Part shown: piece after piece, positions 27,454 to 35,845 of the stretch
Numbering within the stretch: the stretch's first letter is position 1
Layout: each line of letters opens with the position of its first letter
Assembly (NCBI GenBank): GCA_937959275.1
Contig: CALGLU010000058.1
Coordinates: forward strand, 62,001-126,000
Source: an uncultured Saprospiraceae bacterium
Lineage (GTDB): Bacteria > Bacteroidota > Bacteroidia > Chitinophagales > Saprospiraceae
Reading direction: 5' to 3'
Length of the DNA: 64,000 nucleotides
Notes under the pieces: model-generated
What the model was told of the DNA's origin: nothing
What the model saw: only the letters and a program-made list of their open reading frames with translations
The model's database searches: none
Made by a program: the position numbers and the translations under genes

Positions 27454-28443
27454 TTATATATATGAATCGACTTCAACAATACGAGTTTGATTGTCGCTAG
27501 TTATTGCATAGACGAATCCAGATTGTAAAGAATACGCACCAACTTCTCCGGATTTATTCATTGCAATATATCCTACCTGAAGTTCTTCATAGTTTTGTTT
27601 TCTAACGATTCGCATTACGGCTTCCTTGCAGGCTTCTGCTGGTGTGGCACCTTGTCTCATCAGCTCTACGATTAAAAATGAACCTACTGACTTCAACACG
27701 AGTTCACCCATGCCTGTGGCTGTCGCACAGCCGATCTCATTATCCACAAATAAGCCTGCTCCGGCTATAGGACTGTCACCAATTCTACCTTGCATTTTAT
27801 ATGCTAAACCACTGGTCGTACAGGCACCCGCTAGATTCTTCTGTTTATCAATAGCTAATATCCCAATGGTATCATGGAGTTCTATATTTACCTTTGGTTT
27901 GTATTCAGAGGTCTTTTTCCACTCTTCCCATTCTTGTTTTGACTTTGATGTAAGCAAGTTTTCTTTTTCAAAGCCTTGTTCAAGAGCGAATTTTAAAGCA
28001 CCGGCACCCGATAGAAGGGCGTGTGGCGTTTCTTCCATGACACGCCTAGCGACAGACACGGGATGCTTTATATGTTGTAAATACGTAACGGCTCCGTAAT
28101 CACCATTTGAATTCATTATGCAAGCATCTAAGGTTACATTGCCATCTCGATCTGGTCTACCTCCGTAGCCCACTGATTGATCATTAGGGTCCTCCTCAGG
28201 TATGCGAGCGCCAGCTTCTACTCCGTCCAATGCAGTGCCTCCTTTGGAAATTGTGTCCCAAGCTGCCTGATTGGCTTTCTTGTTATTCCAGGTAGACAAG
28301 ATGATGGGAAGTGTAGGATCTACTTTATTTGAAGGAATTGGCTCAGATTGACACGAATTGAGAATAGGTAAGGCTAAACTTAAGCCCGCTGTGTTTTGAA
28401 TCGTTTTTTTGAGAAATGCCCTTCTATTTGTATCATTGGTCAT
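27454..28443 (-). CDS. Glycosylasparaginase-type N(4)-(beta-N-acetylglucosaminyl)-L-asparaginase, Tat lipoprotein
   Basis: 329 aa, an Ntn hydrolase of the aspartylglucosaminidase family that cleaves the GlcNAc-Asn bond of N-glycan remnants. HDTIG places the autocatalytic nucleophile at Thr192; GRIGDSPIAGAG and ATGMGE are the substrate-site motifs of the beta subunit. Cleavage before Thr192 into alpha and beta chains is expected from the family. The N-terminus NRRAFLKKT is a twin-arginine signal followed by a hydrophobic stretch ending in ILNSC, a lipobox at Cys31, so export folded by Tat and lipid anchoring are predicted. Some isoaspartyl peptidases are similar, but the HDTIG context favours glycosylasparaginase. 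Confidence 0.9.
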   Translation of the reverse strand: MTNDTNRRAFLKKTIQNTAGLSLALPILNSCQSEPIPSNKVDPTLPIILSTWNNKKANQAAWDTISKGGTALDGVEAGARIPEEDPNDQSVGYGGRPDRDGNVTLDACIMNSNGDYGAVTYLQHIKHPVSVARRVMEETPHALLSGAGALKFALEQGFEKENLLTSKSKQEWEEWKKTSEYKPKVNIELHDTIGILAIDKQKNLAGACTTSGLAYKMQGRIGDSPIAGAGLFVDNEIGCATATGMGELVLKSVGSFLIVELMRQGATPAEACKEAVMRIVRKQNYEELQVGYIAMNKSGEVGAYSLQSGFVYAITSDNQTRIVEVDSYI

Positions 28444-28507
28444 TGAATGCAGTTTCTTGCGTCTACCATAAATATGGGTGAAAATAAATAAAGATTTTAA
28501 GTAATCT

Positions 28508-29389
28508 ATGAATAAATCAAAACAAGCTTTAAATCATATCTCGATAAGAATTTTGAAAATGATCTTGATTGTTTTCTATTTACTCCCACTTAAAGTTCTC
28601 TATTTGTTTGTTCCTGTTATCAAATACATTCTAGAATCACTAGCGCGATACAGAAAACAAACCATCCAATTTAATTTAAGAAACAGCCTGCCAAATTTTG
28701 ATTCTCAAGAGATCTCTGCATTAGTGTCTGCCTACTATACGCACTTATCCGAAATCACACTTGAAAACTTAAAATTGTTCTCTTCCTCTAAAGTCGCTTC
28801 TTCATTAGAGTTTAGCATTTCAAATCCAGGCATATTGGATAGTCAATATGATGCCAATCAAGATGTTATTCTGCTTACTGGCCATTTGGGAAATTGGGAA
28901 TTAGGCTTCTCATTAGCGGATGGTCAGCTAAAACATGATGTCATAGGCGTTTACAAACGGCAATCAAATGAGCATTTCGATAAGTACCTGCTAAGTTTAA
29001 GGAGAAAACGAGGTGTTGTTCTGATTCCAGAATCAAAATTCGTGAAAACCTTATTGACTCCAGCAAGTAAACCGCGATTGTTCATGCTTATTCCTGATCA
29101 AAATCCACGAAATAATAAGAATATTAAAATATTTACTTTCCTAAATCAAAGAACCTCTTTTAATACGAGTATTGAAAAAATCGCAGCTAAATATTTGATC
29201 CCTGTACTCTATGCTGATATTGTAAAATTAGGTCGAGGAGAATATCGAGCTAGATTATTATGGATTGTTAACTCGTTTAAGAATGTTGACACTAATCAGA
29301 TTACGAGTCAATTTGTCTTGCTTTTGGATCGTAATATACGCTCAAACCCAGCCTTGTGGCTATGGTCGCATAGGAGATGGAAAAATTGA
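28508..29389 (+). CDS. LpxL/HtrB-family lysophospholipid or lipid A acyltransferase
   Basis: 293 aa with an N-terminal membrane anchor (LIVFYLLPLKVLYLFVPVI). HLGNWE at about residue 126 is the HX4E catalytic motif of LpxL/LpxM-type acyltransferases, and FMLIPDQNPRNN is the downstream DQxP motif. The family adds a secondary acyl chain to Kdo-lipid A at the inner membrane; Bacteroidota homologues can also acylate other lipids such as ornithine lipids, so the exact acceptor is open. It is divergent from the glycosylasparaginase gene, with 64 bases between them. Confidence 0.88.
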   Translation: MNKSKQALNHISIRILKMILIVFYLLPLKVLYLFVPVIKYILESLARYRKQTIQFNLRNSLPNFDSQEISALVSAYYTHLSEITLENLKLFSSSKVASSLEFSISNPGILDSQYDANQDVILLTGHLGNWELGFSLADGQLKHDVIGVYKRQSNEHFDKYLLSLRRKRGVVLIPESKFVKTLLTPASKPRLFMLIPDQNPRNNKNIKIFTFLNQRTSFNTSIEKIAAKYLIPVLYADIVKLGRGEYRARLLWIVNSFKNVDTNQITSQFVLLLDRNIRSNPALWLWSHRRWKN

Positions 29390-29483
29390 GGAGTACATCT
29401 GACAGACCAACAATAAATACTATAAATAGAAGCTGCAATTAGACAGCCTTATTAAAAGTATATAATCTTGATGTAAAGGAGAT

Positions 29484-31394
29484 TTAGTCTTTAACAAGCT
29501 TAAGTATGCGATAACTAAGTCCTTGCTCGATAAGGATATTATAGATTCCTTTAGTTAAAGACTGTGAGACATCATAACTTAGATAGTTATTACCCTCGTG
29601 AAGCTCTCTTGACTCTCTAATCACACTTCTACCAGTATTATCATAGAAGGTAACACGCATGTTAGTCTGTCCTTCAGCAAACACCTTCATCGTAAAGACA
29701 TCGGTAGTTGGGTTAGGATATATTTCTGCTGCTAATTGAATTTCCGCAATTTCTGGACCAGTAGGAATTTCCTCAAATGGCATCGCTTCGAACACATTCT
29801 CTTGCATGATCGTTATGACTGTATTTCTCATAATGATATCTCTGAAAGTCGTATTCATAATAAGCTCTAATTCCTCTTCGGCAAAAAATGGATCATTTTC
29901 GAAATAAAAACGATCACCGTCACGAAGAATTTGGAATTGACGTTTCATAATCGTCAATATCGTCTGGCCAAACAAGGCATCAGGCATATGGTATTCTGCA
30001 AGAAAACCTACCCAAGGATCAATATTGTCAACAGAACCGTAAACGGCTTGCAACATATCTGCCTCAACCTGATCTCCTGTTATATCCAAAAATGAATTGA
30101 CTTTTGGCAATCCAAAATTAGATCGTACTGTATTATAATCTGGCAATCCTCTTTCTCTTCCTCTATTTATATTGATAGCAGCTAAATCAAGCCCGCCATC
30201 TTCTGCTGTTGAACCAAACAAAAAATTTCGTACATCATCAATCACTCTACAATCCATTGCCTGCTGTCTTTGGGTTGCCATACCTTGAAAGTATGGATCA
30301 ATTCCGCCAGCAAGTAAAATTGCTCCAGGATTAAAAAAGGCATCCTTCAATGAAATATTACCTCTTGGTATTTCTTCTCCCTCAGATGACATTCTGATAA
30401 TATTACTATTAATGAGCGTATGGCCCATTCGAAACGCAGCTGAAGAAAACACATTGAAGATACCAGAATGCATATCTTCTTTATAACCAGAATATGTAGG
30501 TAAGGTAACACCCATACTAGGTAGCCACTCATTAAATACTATATTTTGGAGGTAAGCAGAGATATGTCTTCGAGCTCTATCGTATAGCTGCTGATCTGTT
30601 AGACTTGGATTTGATTCTTTTAATTCATCACAAAGTCTATTATGCTCTCTAACAAAAACTGTATGTATTGATAGCAATAATGGATTTTCGTTAGCCCTAA
30701 CATCTCCAGCTACAAATAATTTTGTGCCTGATCGAGTATCATCCGCCATAAAAGGTGAATTGATATCCGTTTTTGAGTTAAATTCATTTGATTCGGTGTT
30801 CCAAGGAAGCAAGTTATTCTTAGATACCTTTAATTTCCCGCCTTCAAAGCTTCTTAGCCAATTTGCTCTTTGCTCATCTGAGCCATAGATTGATGATCCA
30901 TCAACAAACGCTGTAACCAAATTACTATGTTGTCTTGGGTTATCTATTGATGTGCCCGTGCCTTCCGCAGGAATCGATCGAAACATGTGAATTTTGCTAT
31001 TCTCAACAAAGAATTCATCTCCTTCTTCTACAGCAATCGATATATCTTCAAAAAAGCTATTTTCAATTAGGGTAATGTCGTGATCTATAAATTGTCCAAA
31101 AACCCAAGTGTAGTCACTCAGATTCGTCTCATCAAAAATTGTTTCTTTTTGGTCAAAAATGATATTGCTGATCTGTCTCGGATTCATCCGATTTGATCCA
31201 GCCATTTTCTCGATCCCATCTTCATAGCCAATCTCGGTAACCCTTAAAAGAGTTGATCCGTTAGAGCCAATCGCAGGATCTAGTCTATTATTATTAAATC
31301 CATCAACAGCTTGAAACTCTTGAGACTGGACATGTTGTATGCTTATACAACAAAGGAGAATAAATAAGGAATAAAATCGGGACACACTCATCAT
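29484..31394 (-). CDS. Animal-type haem peroxidase with T9SS type A sorting domain
   Basis: Start chosen at 31394 (MMSVSRFYSLFILLCCISIQHVQSQ, a good signal peptide) because a TATATTTG promoter ends at 31454; an ATG at 31442 or an upstream start would fall at or before the transcript start. FGQFIDHDIT carries the distal His (about residue 105), VREHNRLCDEL is the REHNRL motif with the catalytic Arg, and AFRMGHTLIN holds the proximal haem-ligand His. This is the peroxidase-cyclooxygenase superfamily. The last ~75 residues (EIYPNPTTDVFTMKV ... KGIYNILIEQG ... ILKLVKD) are a T9SS type A domain, so it is secreted or surface-bound. Its oxidised substrate is unknown. Confidence 0.92.
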   Translation of the reverse strand: MMSVSRFYSLFILLCCISIQHVQSQEFQAVDGFNNNRLDPAIGSNGSTLLRVTEIGYEDGIEKMAGSNRMNPRQISNIIFDQKETIFDETNLSDYTWVFGQFIDHDITLIENSFFEDISIAVEEGDEFFVENSKIHMFRSIPAEGTGTSIDNPRQHSNLVTAFVDGSSIYGSDEQRANWLRSFEGGKLKVSKNNLLPWNTESNEFNSKTDINSPFMADDTRSGTKLFVAGDVRANENPLLLSIHTVFVREHNRLCDELKESNPSLTDQQLYDRARRHISAYLQNIVFNEWLPSMGVTLPTYSGYKEDMHSGIFNVFSSAAFRMGHTLINSNIIRMSSEGEEIPRGNISLKDAFFNPGAILLAGGIDPYFQGMATQRQQAMDCRVIDDVRNFLFGSTAEDGGLDLAAININRGRERGLPDYNTVRSNFGLPKVNSFLDITGDQVEADMLQAVYGSVDNIDPWVGFLAEYHMPDALFGQTILTIMKRQFQILRDGDRFYFENDPFFAEEELELIMNTTFRDIIMRNTVITIMQENVFEAMPFEEIPTGPEIAEIQLAAEIYPNPTTDVFTMKVFAEGQTNMRVTFYDNTGRSVIRESRELHEGNNYLSYDVSQSLTKGIYNILIEQGLSYRILKLVKD

Positions 31395-31849
31395 CTTTAG
31401 GGCAATATATCTATCAACTGAGTAAATAGAGATAGATTTCATTATGCTGACCGCAAATATAGACAAAATGAAGTATAGATATAACAAGTTCAAGCTCTAT
31501 TTACTTTAAATAAATAGTCCTGTTTTTGGGGGAACCTTGTTTTTGCACTAAAAAAATGTGCAATAAATTTACTGGATGTAAATATAATAATTTTATTTAA
31601 AGTGTATTCCATTTTTAATCAGTAGTTTAGATATAATTATGGGTACTTATTTAAACTTTGCATATACAAAGCATAAATGTCGTTTTAGACAGTATAAGCC
31701 AAAACTTTAACACTTTTTGAGTAAAAAAAATCATTCGCCTTGCGTTTGGTATTGTTCATAGATCATACATCTCGACAATATTGATTTGCATCTTCTAAAA
31801 AAGCAATAAATAGAGTAGATTCGGTGTATTATAGAAAATATAGATCATT
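31395..31849. other. Divergent promoter region, 455 bases
   Basis: It lies between the peroxidase gene (minus) and the PASTA protein gene (plus). It holds the promoter at 31454-31487. The rest is AT-rich, with no open frame or hairpin that could be supported. Confidence 0.5.
31454..31487 (-). promoter_or_regulatory. Promoter of the haem peroxidase gene
   Basis: On the minus strand TTG (31487-31485) is followed after 23 bases by TATATTTG (31461-31454), in line with the Bacteroidota TTG-N17-23-TAnnTTTG pattern. The predicted leader to the ATG at 31394 is about 50 nt. This is the best two-part promoter match found here. Confidence 0.5.
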
Positions 31850-32638
31850 TTGACATTAAAAAGATTTCTTCTTCACCTTGGACTTATTCTCCTGTTTTTC
31901 TTTTTAGTCCTTTATTGTACAATGTGCAGCTTAGGTACGTACACAAATCATGGTCAAAAACTTGAATTGCCAAACTATATTGACTCTCATGTCAGTTTTG
32001 CCAAAAAAGACGCCAACGATAGAGGCTTTCAAATTATAGTGAATGATTCTATTCACAAAGTCGGTGTAAAAGGAGGTCAAATTCTTATCCAAAACCCAAA
32101 GCCCTTAAGCTTCGTTAAAGAGAATAGAAAGGTCTATGTGACAACATCTAAATACATTCCTGACAACTTCAAAAGTGAATACTTAGGTCGAATTTATGGT
32201 TCTCCTTTTTATATGAAAGAAAAGGAATTACGACGTCAAGACATATACTCTAACATCATTGACAGACAGCACGATAGAGGCGAACCAGATATGATCTTAG
32301 GTGCCTTTTATAAAGGCAAATCCTTATTAACTGGTAATAATGAGACTGTTAAAAACATCAATATACCCAAAGGTGAAACAATTGATTTTATACTCAGTAC
32401 CAATCAAGGAGGCGAGACGAGCTTACCAGATTTAACCTGCTCACAAGTAAGTGGTGCCAGATTCATTTTATCAAGATCAAAGCTTAATATTAATATCATT
32501 GAAGAAGGAGAAATAGATAATTTGGCTGACTCCTATATAATAAGGCAAGATCCTTCTCTAAACGACATGATCAATATTCCAATGGGAGAAACGATAACTG
32601 TTTACGTTTCTAGTACAAAACCTACTGGTTGCCCATAA
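31850..32638 (+). CDS. Membrane-anchored PASTA-domain protein
   Basis: 262 aa starting at TTG (TTG ACA TTA AAA); no ATG precedes the hydrophobic helix LLHLGLILLFFFLVLY, so the TTG is needed to keep the membrane anchor. The rest is extracytoplasmic and contains about three PASTA-like units: KLELPNYIDSHVSFA...GGQILIQNPKP, a middle unit, and SLPDLTCSQVSGARFIL...IIRQDPSL with the conserved QxP turns. PASTA domains bind peptidoglycan or muropeptides in other bacteria. Unlike PknB-type proteins there is no kinase domain and no adjacent penicillin-binding protein. The precise role is unknown. Confidence 0.85.
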   Translation: MTLKRFLLHLGLILLFFFLVLYCTMCSLGTYTNHGQKLELPNYIDSHVSFAKKDANDRGFQIIVNDSIHKVGVKGGQILIQNPKPLSFVKENRKVYVTTSKYIPDNFKSEYLGRIYGSPFYMKEKELRRQDIYSNIIDRQHDRGEPDMILGAFYKGKSLLTGNNETVKNINIPKGETIDFILSTNQGGETSLPDLTCSQVSGARFILSRSKLNINIIEEGEIDNLADSYIIRQDPSLNDMINIPMGETITVYVSSTKPTGCP

Positions 32639-32822
32639 ATGACCTTTTACTCATACATCTTACTGCTCTAATTATAGGTATGTCCATTAAAGTTTCTACT
32701 AGTTATCATAAAATGTTAAAGTTTTTAAGAGAATACAGTGACGGAGTACAAGAGTGGTCGTCTGAAATGTGAAGACAAAAATTTTTTTATTTACAATATA
32801 ACAATTATTAAATCTCACTAAA

Positions 32823-33485
32823 ATGGATGTAGTTTCAGCACTTAAGGATTCATTGAGTGGCACTTTCAACACATTTGCCACATTTATCCCTAAACTTTTC
32901 GGCGCACTAATCATATTATTGATTGGTTGGTTAATAGCCCGCGCTATCAAATTTGCTTTATCAAAAGTCTTAAAAGCTGTAAAGTTTGATGACTTAACTG
33001 AAAAAGTAGGTATTAACGGTCACCTTGCAAATGCAGGTATGAAGGCAAGAGGATCAGACTTAATCGCAAAATTAGGTTACTGGATCGTCATGTTCACAGT
33101 ACTAGTTATGTTTTTCAACTCATTAGGTTTAGATGTAGTTTCTAACTTATTGAATGATGTTATCAAGTTCATTCCTAACATAATCGTTGGATGTATCTTA
33201 CTTGTTGTTGGTATGTATTTAGCTCAATTCGTTTCTGGATTAGCTGAAGGCGCACTTAAAGCTGGTGGATTTTCAAATCCTGGGTTAGTCGGAAAAATTG
33301 CATACGGTGCAATCATGTTCTTAACTGTAACTTTAGTTCTTAATCAACTTCACATTGGTGACGGAATCCTTGACAAAATCATAGGCATTGTATTAGGTGC
33401 TCTTGGGTTAGGATTATCTATCGCTTTTGGACTTGGTGGTCAAGACTGGGCTAGAAAAACGATTAACGATATTTCAGGTAAATAA
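32823..33485 (+). CDS. Small MscS-type membrane protein with conserved TM-helix repeats
   Basis: 220 aa. IPKLFGALIILLIGWLIA matches the conserved TM helix domain found at the N-terminus of MscS-like mechanosensitive channels. Three further hydrophobic segments follow (YWIVMFTVLVMFF; IPNIIVGCILLVVGMYLA; KIIGIVLGALGLGLSIAFGLGG). The Gly-rich last helix ending FGLGGQDWARKTI resembles the MscS pore helix and the start of its beta domain, but the large cytoplasmic domain is absent. It is probably a small mechanosensitive-channel relative. It is monocistronic, with a terminator directly downstream. Confidence 0.85.
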   Translation: MDVVSALKDSLSGTFNTFATFIPKLFGALIILLIGWLIARAIKFALSKVLKAVKFDDLTEKVGINGHLANAGMKARGSDLIAKLGYWIVMFTVLVMFFNSLGLDVVSNLLNDVIKFIPNIIVGCILLVVGMYLAQFVSGLAEGALKAGGFSNPGLVGKIAYGAIMFLTVTLVLNQLHIGDGILDKIIGIVLGALGLGLSIAFGLGGQDWARKTINDISGK

Positions 33486-33509
33486 TCGTTAATAACACAT
33501 AATATACAT

Positions 33510-33544
33510 TCCTCCTTGTGTCTTCACAAGGGGGATTTTTTTTG
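33510..33544 (+). terminator. Rho-independent terminator after the MscS-type gene
   Basis: Ten-bp stem CCTCCTTGTG / CACAAGGGGG (one G-U) with a TCTT loop, followed by A and nine T. It begins 25 bases after the stop codon. Confidence 0.92.
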
Positions 33545-33610
33545 TCCAGTGGTGATCTAAAACGTGTGATGAATCACAAATAACACGCGATGAATCTCAA
33601 GCCTACTGGT

Positions 33611-34147
33611 TTAAAACTTGTTCTTCCACATCATTGATTCTACAGGCTTTTGCGTTCTCTCGTTATATTTTGCACTACTTTTCTTATTGTAGTAATTTTC
33701 AATATCCCCATCAATTTTGAAATAGATAAGCTGGCCAATCGGCATACCTGCATAAACCTTAACCGGTTTGACACATGAAATTTCGAGTGTCCATGTATTG
33801 CAAAACCCAACATCTCCCTTTCCAGCTGTTGCGTGAATGTCAATCCCTAATCGACCAATGCTAGACTTGCCTTCTAAAAATGGCACCGTTGTATGTGTTT
33901 CTGTGTATTCTTCGGTAACACCTAAATATAATTCTCCAGGCTCTATCACATATCCTTCTTCAGGAATCTCAAAATGTCGCACTGTATTATGCTTCTTTGC
34001 ATCTAAATATTGATCCTGATATACAGCCATATGCTTTCCCAAATGCACGTCATATGAGTTTGTCCCTAAACACTCAGGACGAAATGGCTCAATGACTATT
34101 TCTCCATTTTGTATTGCTGCTTTTATTTTAATATCTGTCAGTATCAT
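33611..34147 (-). CDS. dcd: dCTP deaminase
   Basis: 178 aa when started at the ATG at 34147 (MILTDIKIKAAIQNGEIVIEPF), which matches the normal family N-terminus; a longer open frame upstream adds unrelated residues and would overlap the divergent gene. PFLEGKSSIGRLGI and HATAGKGDVGFCNTWTLEIS contain the conserved Ser/Arg and the catalytic Glu of dCTP deaminases. The enzyme makes dUTP on the route to dTMP. Whether it is mono- or bifunctional (deaminase plus dUTPase) cannot be settled by eye. It shares a 45-base divergent promoter region with the phosphopantetheinyl transferase. Confidence 0.94.
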   Translation of the reverse strand: MILTDIKIKAAIQNGEIVIEPFRPECLGTNSYDVHLGKHMAVYQDQYLDAKKHNTVRHFEIPEEGYVIEPGELYLGVTEEYTETHTTVPFLEGKSSIGRLGIDIHATAGKGDVGFCNTWTLEISCVKPVKVYAGMPIGQLIYFKIDGDIENYYNKKSSAKYNERTQKPVESMMWKNKF

Positions 34148-34192
34148 ATCTGGTTTAGATTCAGTGATCGCAATATTAACTATTTTTATCCT

Positions 34193-34861
34193 ATGCCTTT
34201 GATCTATCAAAAAATATGGAGTCAAAACCAGAAACTTGCCGTTTGGAAACTCACCGAGGATGAAGCTTTTTTCATCAATTCTTTATCTTGGCCTGAAGCT
34301 GAACTCCGCCATTTTAAGTCTCTGCATGAAAAACGTCGTTTAGAGTGGCTATCGTCACGTATGTTGATTTGTCAACTATCAGGAATTGTTGACAGTTCGA
34401 GTATTATAAAGGATAGTTTTGGCAAACCATCATTAAAAGATTCACAAATCAATATAAGTATCAGTCATACGAATGGATATGTTGCTGCCTTTATTTCTGA
34501 AAAATCTATTGGAATTGACATCCAAACTATCGTTGACAAAATCCATCGTATTGCTCATAAATATCTCAATCTTAAAGAGCTCCATGCCATCTCTCCAGAG
34601 CATTTAACAGAAGTTCTTCACTTACACTGGGGTGCAAAAGAAGCCCTCTATAAATCCTACGGAAGAAAACAGCTGAGCTATCGGGAGGACATCAAAATCA
34701 ATCTTGACCATATTAATCAGGCCACTGAATCAATTAGAGAACAGTATCCTTTTAGCTTTTCTGGTTATATAAGCAAAGGTGCTCTCTATGAAGACTACTC
34801 CTTAGAAGCCTTAAAAATTGACAATACGATTCTTGTATACGCTTTAAAAAACGGGCTATGA
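34193..34861 (+). CDS. 4'-phosphopantetheinyl transferase (Sfp-type)
   Basis: 222 aa from the ATG at 34193 (MPLIYQKIWSQNQKLAVWKL). Upstream codons in the frame give no homology and overlap dcd. KSIGIDIQTI supplies the GID magnesium-binding motif, and WGAKEALYKSYGRK is the WxxKEAxxK motif of the Sfp superfamily. It transfers the phosphopantetheine arm of CoA to carrier proteins. The pantothenate kinase gene coaX, which acts early in CoA synthesis, lies 211 bases further on in the opposite orientation. Confidence 0.92.
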   Translation: MPLIYQKIWSQNQKLAVWKLTEDEAFFINSLSWPEAELRHFKSLHEKRRLEWLSSRMLICQLSGIVDSSSIIKDSFGKPSLKDSQINISISHTNGYVAAFISEKSIGIDIQTIVDKIHRIAHKYLNLKELHAISPEHLTEVLHLHWGAKEALYKSYGRKQLSYREDIKINLDHINQATESIREQYPFSFSGYISKGALYEDYSLEALKIDNTILVYALKNGL

Positions 34862-34920
34862 GCGAGGGAATGGAAGCTTGGAGTTGGATTACTTGTGCGA
34901 ATGGTATCATTAGTCAAGAG

Positions 34921-34960
34921 ACCAACAACGGCGAGGCTCGACATATGTGCCCTTGTTGGT
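34921..34960. other. Hairpin in convergent intergenic region
   Basis: ACCAACAA pairs with TTGTTGGT, and after one C-C mismatch GGC pairs with GCC, enclosing a 16-base loop. It lies 60 bases after the phosphopantetheinyl transferase stop. No T-run follows, so it is not a standard terminator. Function not known. Confidence 0.45.
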
Positions 34961-34994
34961 ATGGTTAATAACACGATTGCTTGAATGTATTTGG

Positions 34995-35066
34995 AATCAT
35001 GTCACACCTTCGGCGTTCTATATCACACATGCCGTCTTTCTATAATCATGTCACACCTTCGGCGTT
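34995..35066. repeat. 23-bp direct repeat, two exact copies with a degenerate middle copy
   Basis: The 23-bp unit (core TCACACCTTCGGCG) occurs exactly at 34995-35017 and 35044-35066. The 26 bases between them contain a looser version (TCACACATGCCGTC), so the array reads as three tandem units of about 24-25 bp. It sits just before the coaX stop codon. Confidence 0.75.
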
Positions 35067-35071
35067 GACAT

Positions 35072-35842
35072 TTAAGATCTCATAGCCTCACCAATCAGAC
35101 GAATTCCATTTAAAGTTAGGTTCTTATCAACCACATCAAACTCATCGTTTAGAGGATGTAAGACACCAGATAATCCTCCAGTTGCTATTCTTTTAAATCG
35201 CACCCCGCGCTCTTCATCAATAGCCCTTACAATTTCCAAAACTAAGCCTATATAGCCTCTGAAAACGCCAGATTGGATCGCTTCCGTAGTGTTTTTTCCT
35301 ATGACTGAATGAGGCAATGCGGCTGTCACTTCGGGCAATTGGGCCGTGCCAATATGTAAGGATTTTAATGCTGTTGATAATCCCGGCGCGATAGCTACTC
35401 CTAATATCTCTAAATCTTTAGTCACTGCTGTAAATGTCAATGCCGTACCAAAATCTACAACAACTGTATTATCTTTTAATCGATCAACAGCCGCTACAGC
35501 ATTAGCAATTAAGTCAGTGCCCATTTCATCAGGATTATCCGTAAGGATTGATAAATGGGGATAGGAATCATGAAGGATAAAATTAGGCTTCTTTGAAAAT
35601 AGCTCTTCCATCATATTGCTAAACGCATCATTGATCTGAGGCACAACGCTACTGATTGTTATCGCTTCAATCCTTGGAAGGTCTATTTTATTTTCCAATA
35701 AAAAGTGAATAAACCGCTTCTGATAAAAGAAATTGAATTGTTCATTTAAAATCGTCTCCCACCGCCAATTATGCAACCAAGTCCCTTGAGCATAAATCCC
35801 GCAGACTACATTAGAGTTTCCTATATCTATTACGAGTTGCAT
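35072..35842 (-). CDS. coaX: Type III pantothenate kinase
   Basis: 256 aa. The N-terminus MQLVIDIGNSNVVCGIY is the phosphate-binding IDIGNT/S motif; DEMGTDLIANAVAA and TVVVDFGTALTFTAV are the DxGTD...and DFGTAxT motifs of type III pantothenate kinases, and ATGGLSG is near the C-terminus. It phosphorylates pantothenate in the first step of CoA synthesis and, unlike type I enzymes, is usually insensitive to CoA feedback (family knowledge). It is the last gene of a gcvP, ATP-grasp, coaX transcription unit, with 3 bases between it and the ATP-grasp gene. Confidence 0.95.
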   Translation of the reverse strand: MQLVIDIGNSNVVCGIYAQGTWLHNWRWETILNEQFNFFYQKRFIHFLLENKIDLPRIEAITISSVVPQINDAFSNMMEELFSKKPNFILHDSYPHLSILTDNPDEMGTDLIANAVAAVDRLKDNTVVVDFGTALTFTAVTKDLEILGVAIAPGLSTALKSLHIGTAQLPEVTAALPHSVIGKNTTEAIQSGVFRGYIGLVLEIVRAIDEERGVRFKRIATGGLSGVLHPLNDEFDVVDKNLTLNGIRLIGEAMRS

Positions 35843-35845
35843 TTA

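Noticed and set aside
34995..35066. Possible CRISPR array (23-bp repeats with a 26-bp spacer)
   Set aside because: Only two exact repeats, the 'spacer' is itself a degenerate copy of the repeat, and no cas genes are nearby.
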